DNA from: an uncultured Collinsella sp.
Lineage (GTDB): Bacteria > Actinomycetota > Coriobacteriia > Coriobacteriales > Coriobacteriaceae
Assembly (NCBI GenBank): GCA_937934165.1
Contig: CALGZX010000067.1
Location: 1-16,770, forward strand
DNA: 16,770 bases
Direction: 5' to 3'
Shown: positions 7,211 through 14,320 of the stretch, in pieces
How the letters are laid out: every line of letters starts with the position of its first letter
How positions within the stretch are numbered: the first letter of the stretch is position 1
Made by a program: the position numbers and the translations under genes
Notes under the pieces: model-generated
What the model saw: the letters and a program-made list of their open reading frames with translations, nothing else
What the model was told of the DNA's origin: nothing
The model's database searches: none

Positions 7211-9976
7211 ATGGACCAAGATTGCCAAAACAGCCAAAACCACGATACGGAGCACGCGGGCCGCGATCGGGAGTTCGCGACCTACCGTACCGCTCAAAGC
7301 TCAAACGATATGGTGCCGACGGTTTTTCGCCGAGGCATCTACCGCACGATTCGGGGCAGTCTTAAGCGCTTCCTATCTATCGTGGTCATCACTGCGCTTG
7401 GCGTGAGCGTGATGTGCGGCCTTAAGGCGGGCTGCGAGGATTTGTGCGATTCGGTCGACGCCTATTTTGACCAGCAGAATGTCTATGACATTAACGTGCA
7501 GTCGACCTATGGCCTTACGCGCGACGATCTCGCGGCTATCCAAGAGGTCGACGGCGTCGAGACGGTCGAGGGCATCTACACCGAGACCGCCTACACCGCC
7601 GTGGGCACAACGCGCGAGCGCGTGGTCGTGCAAAGTCTCTCCAAGGAGAACATCGATCAGCCGGTGCTGGTGAGCGGCGATTTGCCCGAGAGCGCCGATG
7701 AAGTCGCGGTGACTTCGAAGTTCCTGAAGGCTTCGGGCAAAAAGCTCGGCGATACGGTGAGTTTTGCCGCCAATGACGCGAGCTCGTCCAACCAAAGTGC
7801 CAAGGATCAGTTTGCCGCGGGCGATTACACCATTACGGCCGAGGTCCTCGACCCCACTGATGTGAGCTCCGACTCGACAGTCAACGCCTTCCGTGCCGCT
7901 TCGGCTGCGGACTATAAGTTCTATGTGAGCGAGGATGCCGCGACATCATCGTCCTACTCCGCGGTCCACGTGATCGTCGAGGGAGCCAAGAGCCTCAACT
8001 CCTACTCGGATGCCTACACAGCAAAGATCAATGAGGTCAAGGGCAATATCGAGAAGATCCGCGAGGAGCGTGAAAAGGCGCGCGTCCAGGAGCTGACGGT
8101 TGACACGCCGGCAAGCTTGGATGCGGCTGAGCGCCAGGCCGCCATGCTCTTTGGGATTGAGCAGGATAGCATCAACCGCATGGCCGAGGGCAGCGAGGAG
8201 CGCGTCCAAGCTCAGGTCGAGTTGGACCAGCGCCGCGCCGCCGCCGATCAGCAATTCGCCGATGCCCGCGCCGAGCTTTCCAATCTGGGTGAATGCACTT
8301 GGTACATTCAGGACCGCGGTAACATCGCAAGCTACTCGAGCGTCGAGAGCGACAGTTCTTCGATCGAGGCCATCGCCACGGTGTTCCCGTTTATCTTCTT
8401 TATCGTCGCCGTGCTCATCAGCCTCACCACCGCCACGCGCATGGTCGAGGAGGAGCGCACGCTTATTGGCCTGTACAAGGCGCTTGGCTATTCACGCGAG
8501 CGCATCCTGTCCAAATACGTGGACTATGCGCTGTGGGCATGTCTGATCGGCGGCGTGCTCGGCAACATCATCGGCTTTGTGGGCCTGCCACTGTTCTTGT
8601 TTACGGTGTTCGACGACATGTACTCGCTGCCCCAGATGCTGCTTTCGTACGATATCGTGTCTTCACTCGTGTCGGTGGCGCTGTTTGCCGTGGGCGTGGT
8701 GGGCGCTACGATTATCGCCTGCCGCCACGAGATGGCCGAGACCCCAGCCTCGCTCATGCGTCCCAAGGCCCCGCGCGCCGGCTCTCGCATCTTGCTTGAG
8801 CGCATCGGCTTTATCTGGCGCCGCATGGGCTTTTTGAACAAGGTGGCAGCACGTAACCTGTTCCGCTACAAAAAGCGCGCTTTTATGACCATCTTCGGTA
8901 TCGCCGGCTGCACGGCGCTCGTGATCTGCGGTATGGGCATTCGCGACACGTCGGTGGCGCTTTCGCCCAAACAGTACGGGCATATCACGCGCTACGACCT
9001 GCTGGCGGTCGCCAATCCCGACGATTTTTCGCAGACGTGCGCGGCATTGGATGAGCGCAGCGCGGCCAATGATTTCAACGTGACCGTGACCTCGACCCTG
9101 CCGATTATGACCGACAACGTCACCTTTACGTTTGGCGGCAAGAGCGAGACCGTGCAGCTGATCGTGGTGCCCGATAACCGCACGAGTGACTTGGGCGATT
9201 ACGTGCGTCTGGAGGATGAGTCAAAAGAACCGCTGTCTTTGCGTGACGGAGACGTGTATCTGAGCAAAAGTTCACAGCTGGTGCTGGGGATTCAGCCGGG
9301 CGATACGGCTCACGTCCAGGATTCGTCGCTCAATGTTGCCAAGGTCAAAGTCAGCGACATTTCGCTTAACTATCTGGGCAACACGCTTTACATGACGCAG
9401 GGCACCTATGAGCGCGCGTTCGGTCGAAGCGCACGTCTTAACGGCGTCTTTGTGCTGCTTAAGGGTTCGTCGGCCGACCAGATTGCGTTTAGCAAGAATC
9501 TTAAGAGTGACGGTTGGCTTACGATTTCGAGTACGGCCGAGCATTGGGAAAACTATGAGGCGAACTTTACGATCATCAATTCGGTTGTGGTGCTCGTGAC
9601 CTTCATGGCAGCGTGCCTGTCGTTTGTGGTGGTGTTTACGCTGTCCAACACGAATATCTCCGAGCGCGAGCGCGAGCTGGCGACCATCAAGGTACTGGGC
9701 TTCCGCCGCGGTGAGGTGCACCATTACGTCAACAAGGAGACGTTGATCCTCACGGCGATTGGCGCTGCGCTGGGCGTGCCGCTGGGCGGCTTGCTGGCCG
9801 AGAGTTTTACGTACATTTTGCAGATGCCGTCGCTGTACTTTGATGTCGAGGTCGAGCCGCTAAGCTACGTGCTCGCCGTGGTGCTTTCCTTTGGCTTTAC
9901 GTTTATCGTCAACCTCGCCACCAATCGTACCCTCAACAAGATCGACATGGTCGGCGCCCTCAAGAGTGCCGAGTAA
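7211..9976 (+). CDS. FtsX-type ABC transporter permease, two FtsX units
   Basis: A 921-residue membrane partner of the preceding ATPase. Hydrophobic segments lie near residues 53-71, 385-407, 438-467, 481-503, 556-577, 787-812, 845-866 and 883-903, i.e. two four-helix FtsX units each with a large extracytoplasmic domain between its first and second helix. The first domain has a charged, coiled-coil-like stretch at about 270-360 (EKIREEREKARVQEL... AEGSEERVQAQVELDQRRAA). Both units show the motif after helix 2: EEERTLIGLYKALGYSRERI and ERERELATIKVLGFRRGEV. I use ATG 7211, 5 nt after the ATPase stop; GTG 7199 (overlapping) and ATG 7310 are alternatives. About 45 residues of polar cytoplasmic N-terminus precede helix 1. 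The stop codon is part of a repeat element. Confidence 0.93.
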   Translation: MDQDCQNSQNHDTEHAGRDREFATYRTAQSSNDMVPTVFRRGIYRTIRGSLKRFLSIVVITALGVSVMCGLKAGCEDLCDSVDAYFDQQNVYDINVQSTYGLTRDDLAAIQEVDGVETVEGIYTETAYTAVGTTRERVVVQSLSKENIDQPVLVSGDLPESADEVAVTSKFLKASGKKLGDTVSFAANDASSSNQSAKDQFAAGDYTITAEVLDPTDVSSDSTVNAFRAASAADYKFYVSEDAATSSSYSAVHVIVEGAKSLNSYSDAYTAKINEVKGNIEKIREEREKARVQELTVDTPASLDAAERQAAMLFGIEQDSINRMAEGSEERVQAQVELDQRRAAADQQFADARAELSNLGECTWYIQDRGNIASYSSVESDSSSIEAIATVFPFIFFIVAVLISLTTATRMVEEERTLIGLYKALGYSRERILSKYVDYALWACLIGGVLGNIIGFVGLPLFLFTVFDDMYSLPQMLLSYDIVSSLVSVALFAVGVVGATIIACRHEMAETPASLMRPKAPRAGSRILLERIGFIWRRMGFLNKVAARNLFRYKKRAFMTIFGIAGCTALVICGMGIRDTSVALSPKQYGHITRYDLLAVANPDDFSQTCAALDERSAANDFNVTVTSTLPIMTDNVTFTFGGKSETVQLIVVPDNRTSDLGDYVRLEDESKEPLSLRDGDVYLSKSSQLVLGIQPGDTAHVQDSSLNVAKVKVSDISLNYLGNTLYMTQGTYERAFGRSARLNGVFVLLKGSSADQIAFSKNLKSDGWLTISSTAEHWENYEANFTIINSVVVLVTFMAACLSFVVVFTLSNTNISERERELATIKVLGFRRGEVHHYVNKETLILTAIGAALGVPLGGLLAESFTYILQMPSLYFDVEVEPLSYVLAVVLSFGFTFIVNLATNRTLNKIDMVGALKSAE

Positions 9977-10055
9977 CCTGCCAAAAAGGGACAGGTTTAT
10001 TTTGGCAGGTTTTATCTGGGCAAACGCCGGACACCTACGGGCGATCCGGCGTTTG
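9974..10055 (+). terminator. Two-hairpin GGGACAGGTT repeat/terminator, permease copy
   Basis: AACCTGCCAAAA (9975-9986) pairs with TTTTGGCAGGTT (10000-10011), followed by TTATCTGGG; the left arm contains the last two bases of the permease stop codon. A second perfect 11-bp hairpin follows at once, CAAACGCCGGA (10021-10031) with TCCGGCGTTTG (10045-10055). It probably terminates the ABC operon. The same design follows the M18 peptidase. Confidence 0.75.
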
Positions 10056-10356
10056 TTGCTTTGATATGCTTTGCTATCTTCTGCTCGCAGGCGTGGATGA
10101 GAGGCTCTCTTTAGCCTTCGAGATTGGGCTTGAATGGGTTGTATGCCACAAAACGGGCCTATCTACTACGTTTAATTGGATACTCTCAATCATGCCGGGG
10201 AAACGAAAAATAAAACCGCAGGTAGAAGGCCTGTCGATTTTCAAAAAAGGCAGGTATGGTCGGCTCTCTCGAGTTAAACGTAGTAAATAGGCCCTTTTCT
10301 TGGCGCGTGGTCAGCTCAATGCTAATCTCCGTGCCGGAACTGGCCCAGTTGTTTGT
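10056..10356. other. Repeat-rich intergenic region without a gene
   Basis: Apart from the 140-bp element I find nothing coding here. Short open frames at 10066-10290 and 10256-10450 start inside or cross the inverted repeats, lack ribosome sites and have no recognisable content. Confidence 0.5.
10155..10294. repeat. 140-bp terminal-inverted-repeat element
   Basis: GGGCCTATCTACTACGTTTAA (with one base changed, 20 of 21) is repeated in inverse orientation at the two ends: 10155-10175 and 10274-10294. The ~98 bp between is A-rich with a weak CCTG/CAGG pairing and no convincing gene. No target-site duplication was seen. The shape suggests a small non-autonomous palindromic or MITE-like element, or a structured RNA. 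Confidence 0.65.
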
Positions 10357-10425
10357 AAGTTGCGGTGATATAGGGACTGTTTGGCGCTTTGGAGCCTCAA
10401 AACAGTCCCTATATCACCGCAACTT
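10357..10425. repeat. 26-bp perfect hairpin, TTGCGGTG family, copy 1
   Basis: The arms at 10357-10382 and 10400-10425 are perfectly complementary over 26 bp around a 17-nt loop. The arm reads AAGTTGCGGTGATATAGGGA then CTGTTT. Its TTGCGGTGATATAG portion recurs in the hairpin at 11583-11645. It lies 50 bp beyond the stop of the XRE-type gene and may end that transcript, although no T tract follows. Confidence 0.8.
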
Positions 10426-10474
10426 GGAAGGGGCGGGCGGTGTCGGATGAGTGGCGCTGGCTGGTTGGGGCGGT

Positions 10475-11395
10475 TTAGGCCTGTTTGCGGCACTTCCATT
10501 GTTTGCGACACCAGCGCATGAGCGCCTTTACGATGGGAATCGTGATGAGGATGATCCATGCAGGATGGGGCTGTCCCAAACAGAGCCACATGTAGAGGAA
10601 CCAAGCGATGGCGGCTGCTGGATAGACGCATTCAGTGAGCTTTGACAAATGGCGTCGATCGATAAAGTCACCAATCGCGTAGTAGATGGGAACCAAAAAG
10701 ACGAGGAAAAGCCCCATGCCCCATGTGCCGTAGACAATGCCGAGCACCAGATAGGCGAGAGTGACAAGTGCGGGGAAGGGGAATTTGTTCCATGCACGTC
10801 CGACCTTGGTGTGGAAATGCTTGCCATGACGGTCGAGCTTGTCGTGTGCCTCCTTCCAGCTGGAAAACGTCTCGCCGTCGATGGTGACGGTGCCGTCGCC
10901 ATTGGTACGCACGCTATGTCCATCGTCCTCAAGCGTATCGATATGCACGCCGCCCGGCCCCACATGCACCTCTTCGCCCTTGCGCTCGTTGGTCACATGG
11001 ATGCCGCTCCAACCAACATGGACTTCCTCGCCTTTATTGGGATCAATGACGTGGATACCGCGCGCGAGGGAAATATCGACAAGTGGTTTGTCACCGCAAT
11101 CGGCGTGCTCGGCAGAATCCTCAGCCTCGTCAGCCACATCCGCCGTCTCGGTGTCGGCGCTACCGTCCTCCGGGCCGTCGGCATCGTTGGCCGCCTCCCC
11201 ATATAGCAGCTTGTCCAACGACACGCCATACAGCGCGGCGAGCGCAATGAGGTTATCGGTATCGGGTGAGGACTCGCTGCGCTCCCATTTACTAACAGCC
11301 TGGCGGCTTACGCCCAGCTGGGCAGCAAGCGCCTCCTGAGAAAGCCCGGCAGCTTTACGGCGATCGACGAGGCGCTGTGCCATCGCAAGATCCAT
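10475..11395 (-). CDS. XRE-type regulator with C-terminal membrane domain
   Basis: A 306-residue protein with three parts. Residues 5-66 are an XRE/Cro helix-turn-helix (LSQEALAAQLGVSRQAVSKW... DNLIALAALYGVSLDKLL). Residues 67-105 are an acidic linker. Residues 113-166 carry an 18-residue repeat, GIHV-x4-KGEEVHVG-x2, present twice almost unchanged and once degenerate. Hydrophobic segments near 207-224, 226-244, 257-275 and 278-292 would anchor the C-terminus in the membrane. The start is ATG 11393-11395, with AAAGGA 6 nt upstream; the longer frame to 11467 has no such site. I infer a membrane-tethered sensor-regulator, possibly autoregulated through the paired boxes upstream. Ligand and targets are unknown. 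Confidence 0.85.
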   Translation of the reverse strand: MDLAMAQRLVDRRKAAGLSQEALAAQLGVSRQAVSKWERSESSPDTDNLIALAALYGVSLDKLLYGEAANDADGPEDGSADTETADVADEAEDSAEHADCGDKPLVDISLARGIHVIDPNKGEEVHVGWSGIHVTNERKGEEVHVGPGGVHIDTLEDDGHSVRTNGDGTVTIDGETFSSWKEAHDKLDRHGKHFHTKVGRAWNKFPFPALVTLAYLVLGIVYGTWGMGLFLVFLVPIYYAIGDFIDRRHLSKLTECVYPAAAIAWFLYMWLCLGQPHPAWIILITIPIVKALMRWCRKQWKCRKQA

Positions 11396-11444
11396 GGTGG
11401 TTCCTTTCGTTTGATGGTCGAATCGAATGAGCCGAGTATGCCGA

Positions 11445-11461
11445 GAACAACCGGTAGCGAC
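11445..11461. promoter_or_regulatory. Putative operator box, promoter-proximal
   Basis: On the minus strand this is GTCGCTACCGGTTGTTC, matching the second box at 14 of 17 positions. It falls just downstream of the likely transcription start of the XRE-type gene. Confidence 0.4.
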
Positions 11462-11470
11462 CACCATTTC

Positions 11471-11500
11471 TAGTTAGAATCTGCTCAAACCCTACCGCAA
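11471..11500 (-). promoter_or_regulatory. Putative promoter of the XRE-type gene
   Basis: Minus-strand TTGCGG (11500-11495) and TAACTA (11476-11471) are 18 bp apart. The match is modest, but the candidate lies exactly between the two similar boxes. Confidence 0.3.
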
Positions 11501-11514
11501 CTACCGGTAGCAAC
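11498..11514. promoter_or_regulatory. Putative operator box, promoter-distal
   Basis: Minus-strand GTTGCTACCGGTAGTTG contains the palindrome CTACCGGTAG and overlaps the -35 candidate. Its distance from the other box is 53 bp, close to five helical turns. Confidence 0.4.
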
Positions 11515-11582
11515 CCCTAACGACCAGCCATTTTAGGACAAATGTCAATGCAAGTAGCAGCCAAGAGCTCCCACTCAGTAAA

Positions 11583-11645
11583 TTGCGGTGGAATAGTTCC
11601 TAAATTCAGCCATTTGCGGGCTAAGCAGGAACTATTTCACCGCAA
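11583..11645. repeat. TTGCGGTG-family hairpin, copy 2
   Basis: TTGCGGTGGAATAGTTCCT (11583-11601) pairs over 19 positions, one of them G-U, with 11627-11645. AAATTCAG (11602-11609) can alternatively pair with CTGAATTT (11646-11653), so two foldings compete. The first 14 bases match the arm of the hairpin at 10357 at 12 positions. Confidence 0.7.
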
Positions 11646-11699
11646 CTGAATTTCAGGTCAGGCACCCGCAGCAAGAAGGCGAATAGCCTCGGCCTCCCC

Positions 11700-11830
11700 A
11701 GTTACCGCAGGAGGCCCCAGGGCTTACCTCCCAAATCTTTCCGCAGGACGGAAGGATCCCGCCGCGCGAAGCACACGGCGGGATCCTGACATGTCCGAGG
11801 ACGATTTGGGAGGTAAGCCCTGGGGCCTCC
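11700..11830 (-). repeat. Nested palindromic 3'-UTR element, copy 2
   Basis: A perfect 28-bp outer stem (11710-11737 with 11803-11830) encloses a perfect 12-bp inner stem (11753-11764 with 11776-11787). Read on the minus strand, with pfk, the interior flanks are GTCCTCGGACATGTC (11802-11788) and TCCGTCCTGCGGAAA (11752-11738), and TGCGGTAACT follows the last arm (11709-11700). These match the element after asd at the conserved positions, while stems differ and stay paired. It starts 23 nt after the pfk stop. Confidence 0.85.
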
Positions 11831-11853
11831 GATGAGAGCAGTTTCGGCCGAGG

Positions 11854-12933
11854 CTATTCGTCGCCGAAGCTGATGCCCAACGCCTTGGCCTCGCGCACCA
11901 GATCGCTCTGGGGATCGACATACTTGAGCTTGCCGGCGACATCCTCGAGCGGCATGTGGCACATCTTGCCGTCGCGCAGGGCGATCATGTAGCCAAACTC
12001 GCCGCGTAGGCAGCCAAGTGCCGCCTCGACGCCGCACTGGGTCGCAAAGATGCGGTCCTGGGCATCGGGCTGGCCGCCGCGCTGCGTGTGGCCGGGGATG
12101 GCGACACGGGTCTCGCGACCGGTCTTGGCCTCGATCTCCTTGGCGATGTCGTAGACGATCGACGGGCTCGTGCGCTCGGCGAGCTTTTTCTTGTACTCCT
12201 TCTTGGACAGCGCCGCATCCTCCTTGGAGATGGCGCCCTCGGCGACGGCCACGATGGTAAAGCGGCTGCCGGTCTCCATGCGATGCTCGATGGTCTTGAT
12301 GACGTTGTCCATGTCGTAGGGAATCTCGGGAATCAAGATGACATCCGCGCCGCCCGCGACGCCGGCGTACAGCGGGATCCAGCCAACCTTGTGGCCCATG
12401 ATCTCGATGACAAACACGCGGCCGTGGCTCGAGGCGGTAGTGTGGATGTCGTCGATGCACTTGGTGGCGACGTCGATGGCGCTCGTAAAGCCAAACGTCA
12501 GCTCGGTGCCCCAGGTGTCGTTATCGATGGTCTTGGGCAGGGCGATAACGTTGAGACCCTCTTCGCGCAGGCGGTTGGCAGTCTTGGTGGAGCCGTTGCC
12601 GCCCAGCATAAACAGGCAGTCGAGCTGCAGCTTGTGATAGGTGTGGACCATCGCCGGCACCTTCTCGACGCCGTCAGCCTCGGGAATGTCCAGACGCTTG
12701 AACGGTGTGCGGCTCGTGCCCAGGATGGTGCCGCCGCGGGTGAGGATGCCGCTAAAATCGGCGGGCGTCATGACGCGGAACCTGCTGTAGATAAGGCCCT
12801 GGTAGCCGTCCTCAAAACCATAGATCTCGATAGGTTCTTCGCTATTGGTCATAAGCGTTTTGACGATGCCGCGCATGGTGGCGTTGAGCGCTTGGCAGTC
12901 GCCGCCACTGGTAAGAAGACCGATCCTAAGCAT
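11854..12933 (-). CDS. pfkA: 6-phosphofructokinase
   Basis: Phosphorylates fructose 6-phosphate to fructose 1,6-bisphosphate, the committed glycolytic step. The 359-residue protein shows LLTSGGDCQALNA (6-18), GGTILGTSR (68-76), GGNGSTKTA (111-119), PKTIDND (133-139) with the catalytic aspartate at D137, GFTSA, SSHGRVFVIEIMGH (about 170-183), and GHTQRGGQP near 282-290. By the classic donor-specificity positions it has Gly after the GGN (as in ATP enzymes) and Lys in PKTIDND (as in PPi enzymes), the mixed G/K type common in actinobacteria and usually ATP-dependent. The Asp of the usual GGDGS, which helps bind Mg-ATP in E. coli PfkA, is Asn113. The start is ATG 12931-12933, with AAGGA 6 nt upstream. 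Confidence 0.93.
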   Translation of the reverse strand: MLRIGLLTSGGDCQALNATMRGIVKTLMTNSEEPIEIYGFEDGYQGLIYSRFRVMTPADFSGILTRGGTILGTSRTPFKRLDIPEADGVEKVPAMVHTYHKLQLDCLFMLGGNGSTKTANRLREEGLNVIALPKTIDNDTWGTELTFGFTSAIDVATKCIDDIHTTASSHGRVFVIEIMGHKVGWIPLYAGVAGGADVILIPEIPYDMDNVIKTIEHRMETGSRFTIVAVAEGAISKEDAALSKKEYKKKLAERTSPSIVYDIAKEIEAKTGRETRVAIPGHTQRGGQPDAQDRIFATQCGVEAALGCLRGEFGYMIALRDGKMCHMPLEDVAGKLKYVDPQSDLVREAKALGISFGDE

Positions 12934-12971
12934 GATGAATCCTTCCGGGCAAGTTATAACATGCGCATAAG

Positions 12972-13004
12972 TTTACCCCCGCACACTGTTGATACGGGGG
13001 TAAA
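12972..13004. promoter_or_regulatory. 10-bp palindrome between hydrolase and pfk
   Basis: TTTACCCCCG (12972-12981) pairs perfectly with CGGGGGTAAA (12995-13004) around 13 nt. It lies 38 bp before the pfk start and 69 bp after the hydrolase stop (both minus strand). It may be the hydrolase terminator, an operator, or part of the pfk leader; the sequence after the stem is not T-rich on either strand. Confidence 0.45.
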
Positions 13005-13073
13005 ACGTGTTAGCTCAAGCGTATAGAAATGTAAACAACGTCAGGCGAGCGTAAGGTCGACGAGCCTGGGTCC

Positions 13074-14159
13074 TTACAGTGCGAAGGCGTCGACGTCGCC
13101 CCAGTGGCGGCGCAGCGTAATGGCGGCGGCGGGTTCGGTATTGTCAAAGACGACCGACCATTGCGTATTGCTGGTGATATCTTCCGGATTGGGTTCTTGC
13201 GCTGCGGCACGCAGGGCTTTCCAGACAATCGTTTCGTCCTGGGCACCGACATGGGCGTCAAGGACATCGGCGATTGCGACGGCGCGCTCTTTACCATGGC
13301 CCAGCTCGCCATTCTTTTGGTTGGGCAGCACTTCGTCGCCATAGCAGGCGTAGAAGTTCGTAACCTGGCGTACAGGAGTCGCTTTGAAAGCACGGTCCGG
13401 ATCGCGCGGATCCCACTCTACTACGCGCGCGTCACCGGCGGCGTCGTTGATAAAGAAGTGGTAATCGCGTCCTGCCATGGCGTGCATGTCGTAGGCGGAA
13501 AGCAGGTCGACAGCTTCTTGCGTGGTGGCGGCACGGTCGAGCACCAGGCGGATGGCGAGCGAGGTATTGATGACGGGGCGCTGCGTGTCCTGGTCACAGG
13601 GCTTGGAGTCCAGAGTGAGTACGGCAATGGACACGCCGCATTCGTTAACACCGTCGAGCTGGGCAAACGGGCCCATCAACGCCGCGGCGCGTCCGGTGAC
13701 GGAGTCAAGCGGAGTGTTGGCGCCCAGGTTATTGAGGGCGGCAAACCCGATGGAAGCATAGCCGCCGCGTGGGTGATTGCGCACCAGCAGCGCCGAGGTG
13801 TCGTCCTTAAAGTCGTAATTGCGACCGGTGCGCACGCGGCCTTCGGCATCTACGGCGACAAAAGCGCTGCAGGCAAACTGGGGCGCCTGGACATGTGCCG
13901 GCACACCGGGCAGCACCTGCGCCACCACGGCATCGATGTAGGCCTGGTCGTCGCGCACGCCAGCGGCGATGATGCGATCAAGATCGTAGTCGTAGGCGAT
14001 GTCGATTGCGTACAGGTCATAGCCATCCGCGTAGCCGGTCAAGCGTTTGAGCGACGCGGCGGACTTGATTTGCTTGTGATAAACGATACCGGTGGCAGCG
14101 GCAAGGCTGACGGCGACTCCCACGACACCGCAGGCGATGGCAATGTTACGTGGCTTCAT
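13074..14159 (-). CDS. Choloylglycine hydrolase/C45-like Ntn hydrolase, membrane-anchored
   Basis: A 361-residue protein of the linear-amide C-N hydrolase superfamily (bile salt hydrolase, penicillin V acylase, acyl-CoA:IPN acyltransferase-like). The nucleophile block ACSAFVAVDAEGRVRTGRNYDF spans 96-117, with C97, R113 and D116 corresponding to Cys2, Arg and Asp of bile salt hydrolases. NECGVSIAVLTLDS (172-185), INTSLAIRLVLDRA and TNFY (267-270) supply the later conserved positions. Residues 7-25 form a hydrophobic signal/anchor after a short basic N-terminus, so catalysis is probably outside the membrane. The nucleophile is therefore internal and would need cleavage before C97. The substrate (conjugated bile salts, beta-lactams, N-acyl amides) cannot be decided. 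GAGGAG lies 5 nt before the ATG. Confidence 0.82.
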   Translation of the reverse strand: MKPRNIAIACGVVGVAVSLAAATGIVYHKQIKSAASLKRLTGYADGYDLYAIDIAYDYDLDRIIAAGVRDDQAYIDAVVAQVLPGVPAHVQAPQFACSAFVAVDAEGRVRTGRNYDFKDDTSALLVRNHPRGGYASIGFAALNNLGANTPLDSVTGRAAALMGPFAQLDGVNECGVSIAVLTLDSKPCDQDTQRPVINTSLAIRLVLDRAATTQEAVDLLSAYDMHAMAGRDYHFFINDAAGDARVVEWDPRDPDRAFKATPVRQVTNFYACYGDEVLPNQKNGELGHGKERAVAIADVLDAHVGAQDETIVWKALRAAAQEPNPEDITSNTQWSVVFDNTEPAAAITLRRHWGDVDAFAL

Positions 14160-14320
14160 GGCGGCTCCTCTCGTCCTGTTAGCGTAATTGTCGCAAAAGG
14201 TGCACGGGCATGATGGCTCAACTTGGTGAGCGGTGCGGGATTAAACACGGAATGAAGAGTGCAGCGCTGGCGTGGCGGGGTATGCTGGAGGGGACCATCA
14301 ACCCAGCGAAAGGGGAGAGC
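14160..14320. promoter_or_regulatory. Divergent hydrolase/aminopeptidase control region
   Basis: This 161-bp gap separates two divergent genes. TATGCT (14281-14286) is a possible -10 for the aminopeptidase. I see no clear palindromic operator. Confidence 0.3.

Noticed and set aside
9977..11830. CRISPR array, given the many short repeats
   Set aside because: The repeats are inverted pairs of different families, not regularly spaced direct repeats with unique spacers, and no cas genes are in view.
12088..13026. Plus-strand frame opposite pfk (312 codons)
   Set aside because: Antisense to conserved PFK motifs, with no ribosome site and no recognisable domain.
13104..14213. Plus-strand frame opposite the Ntn hydrolase (369 codons)
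   Set aside because: The minus-strand protein has a signal/anchor, catalytic block and good ribosome site; the opposite frame has none of these.
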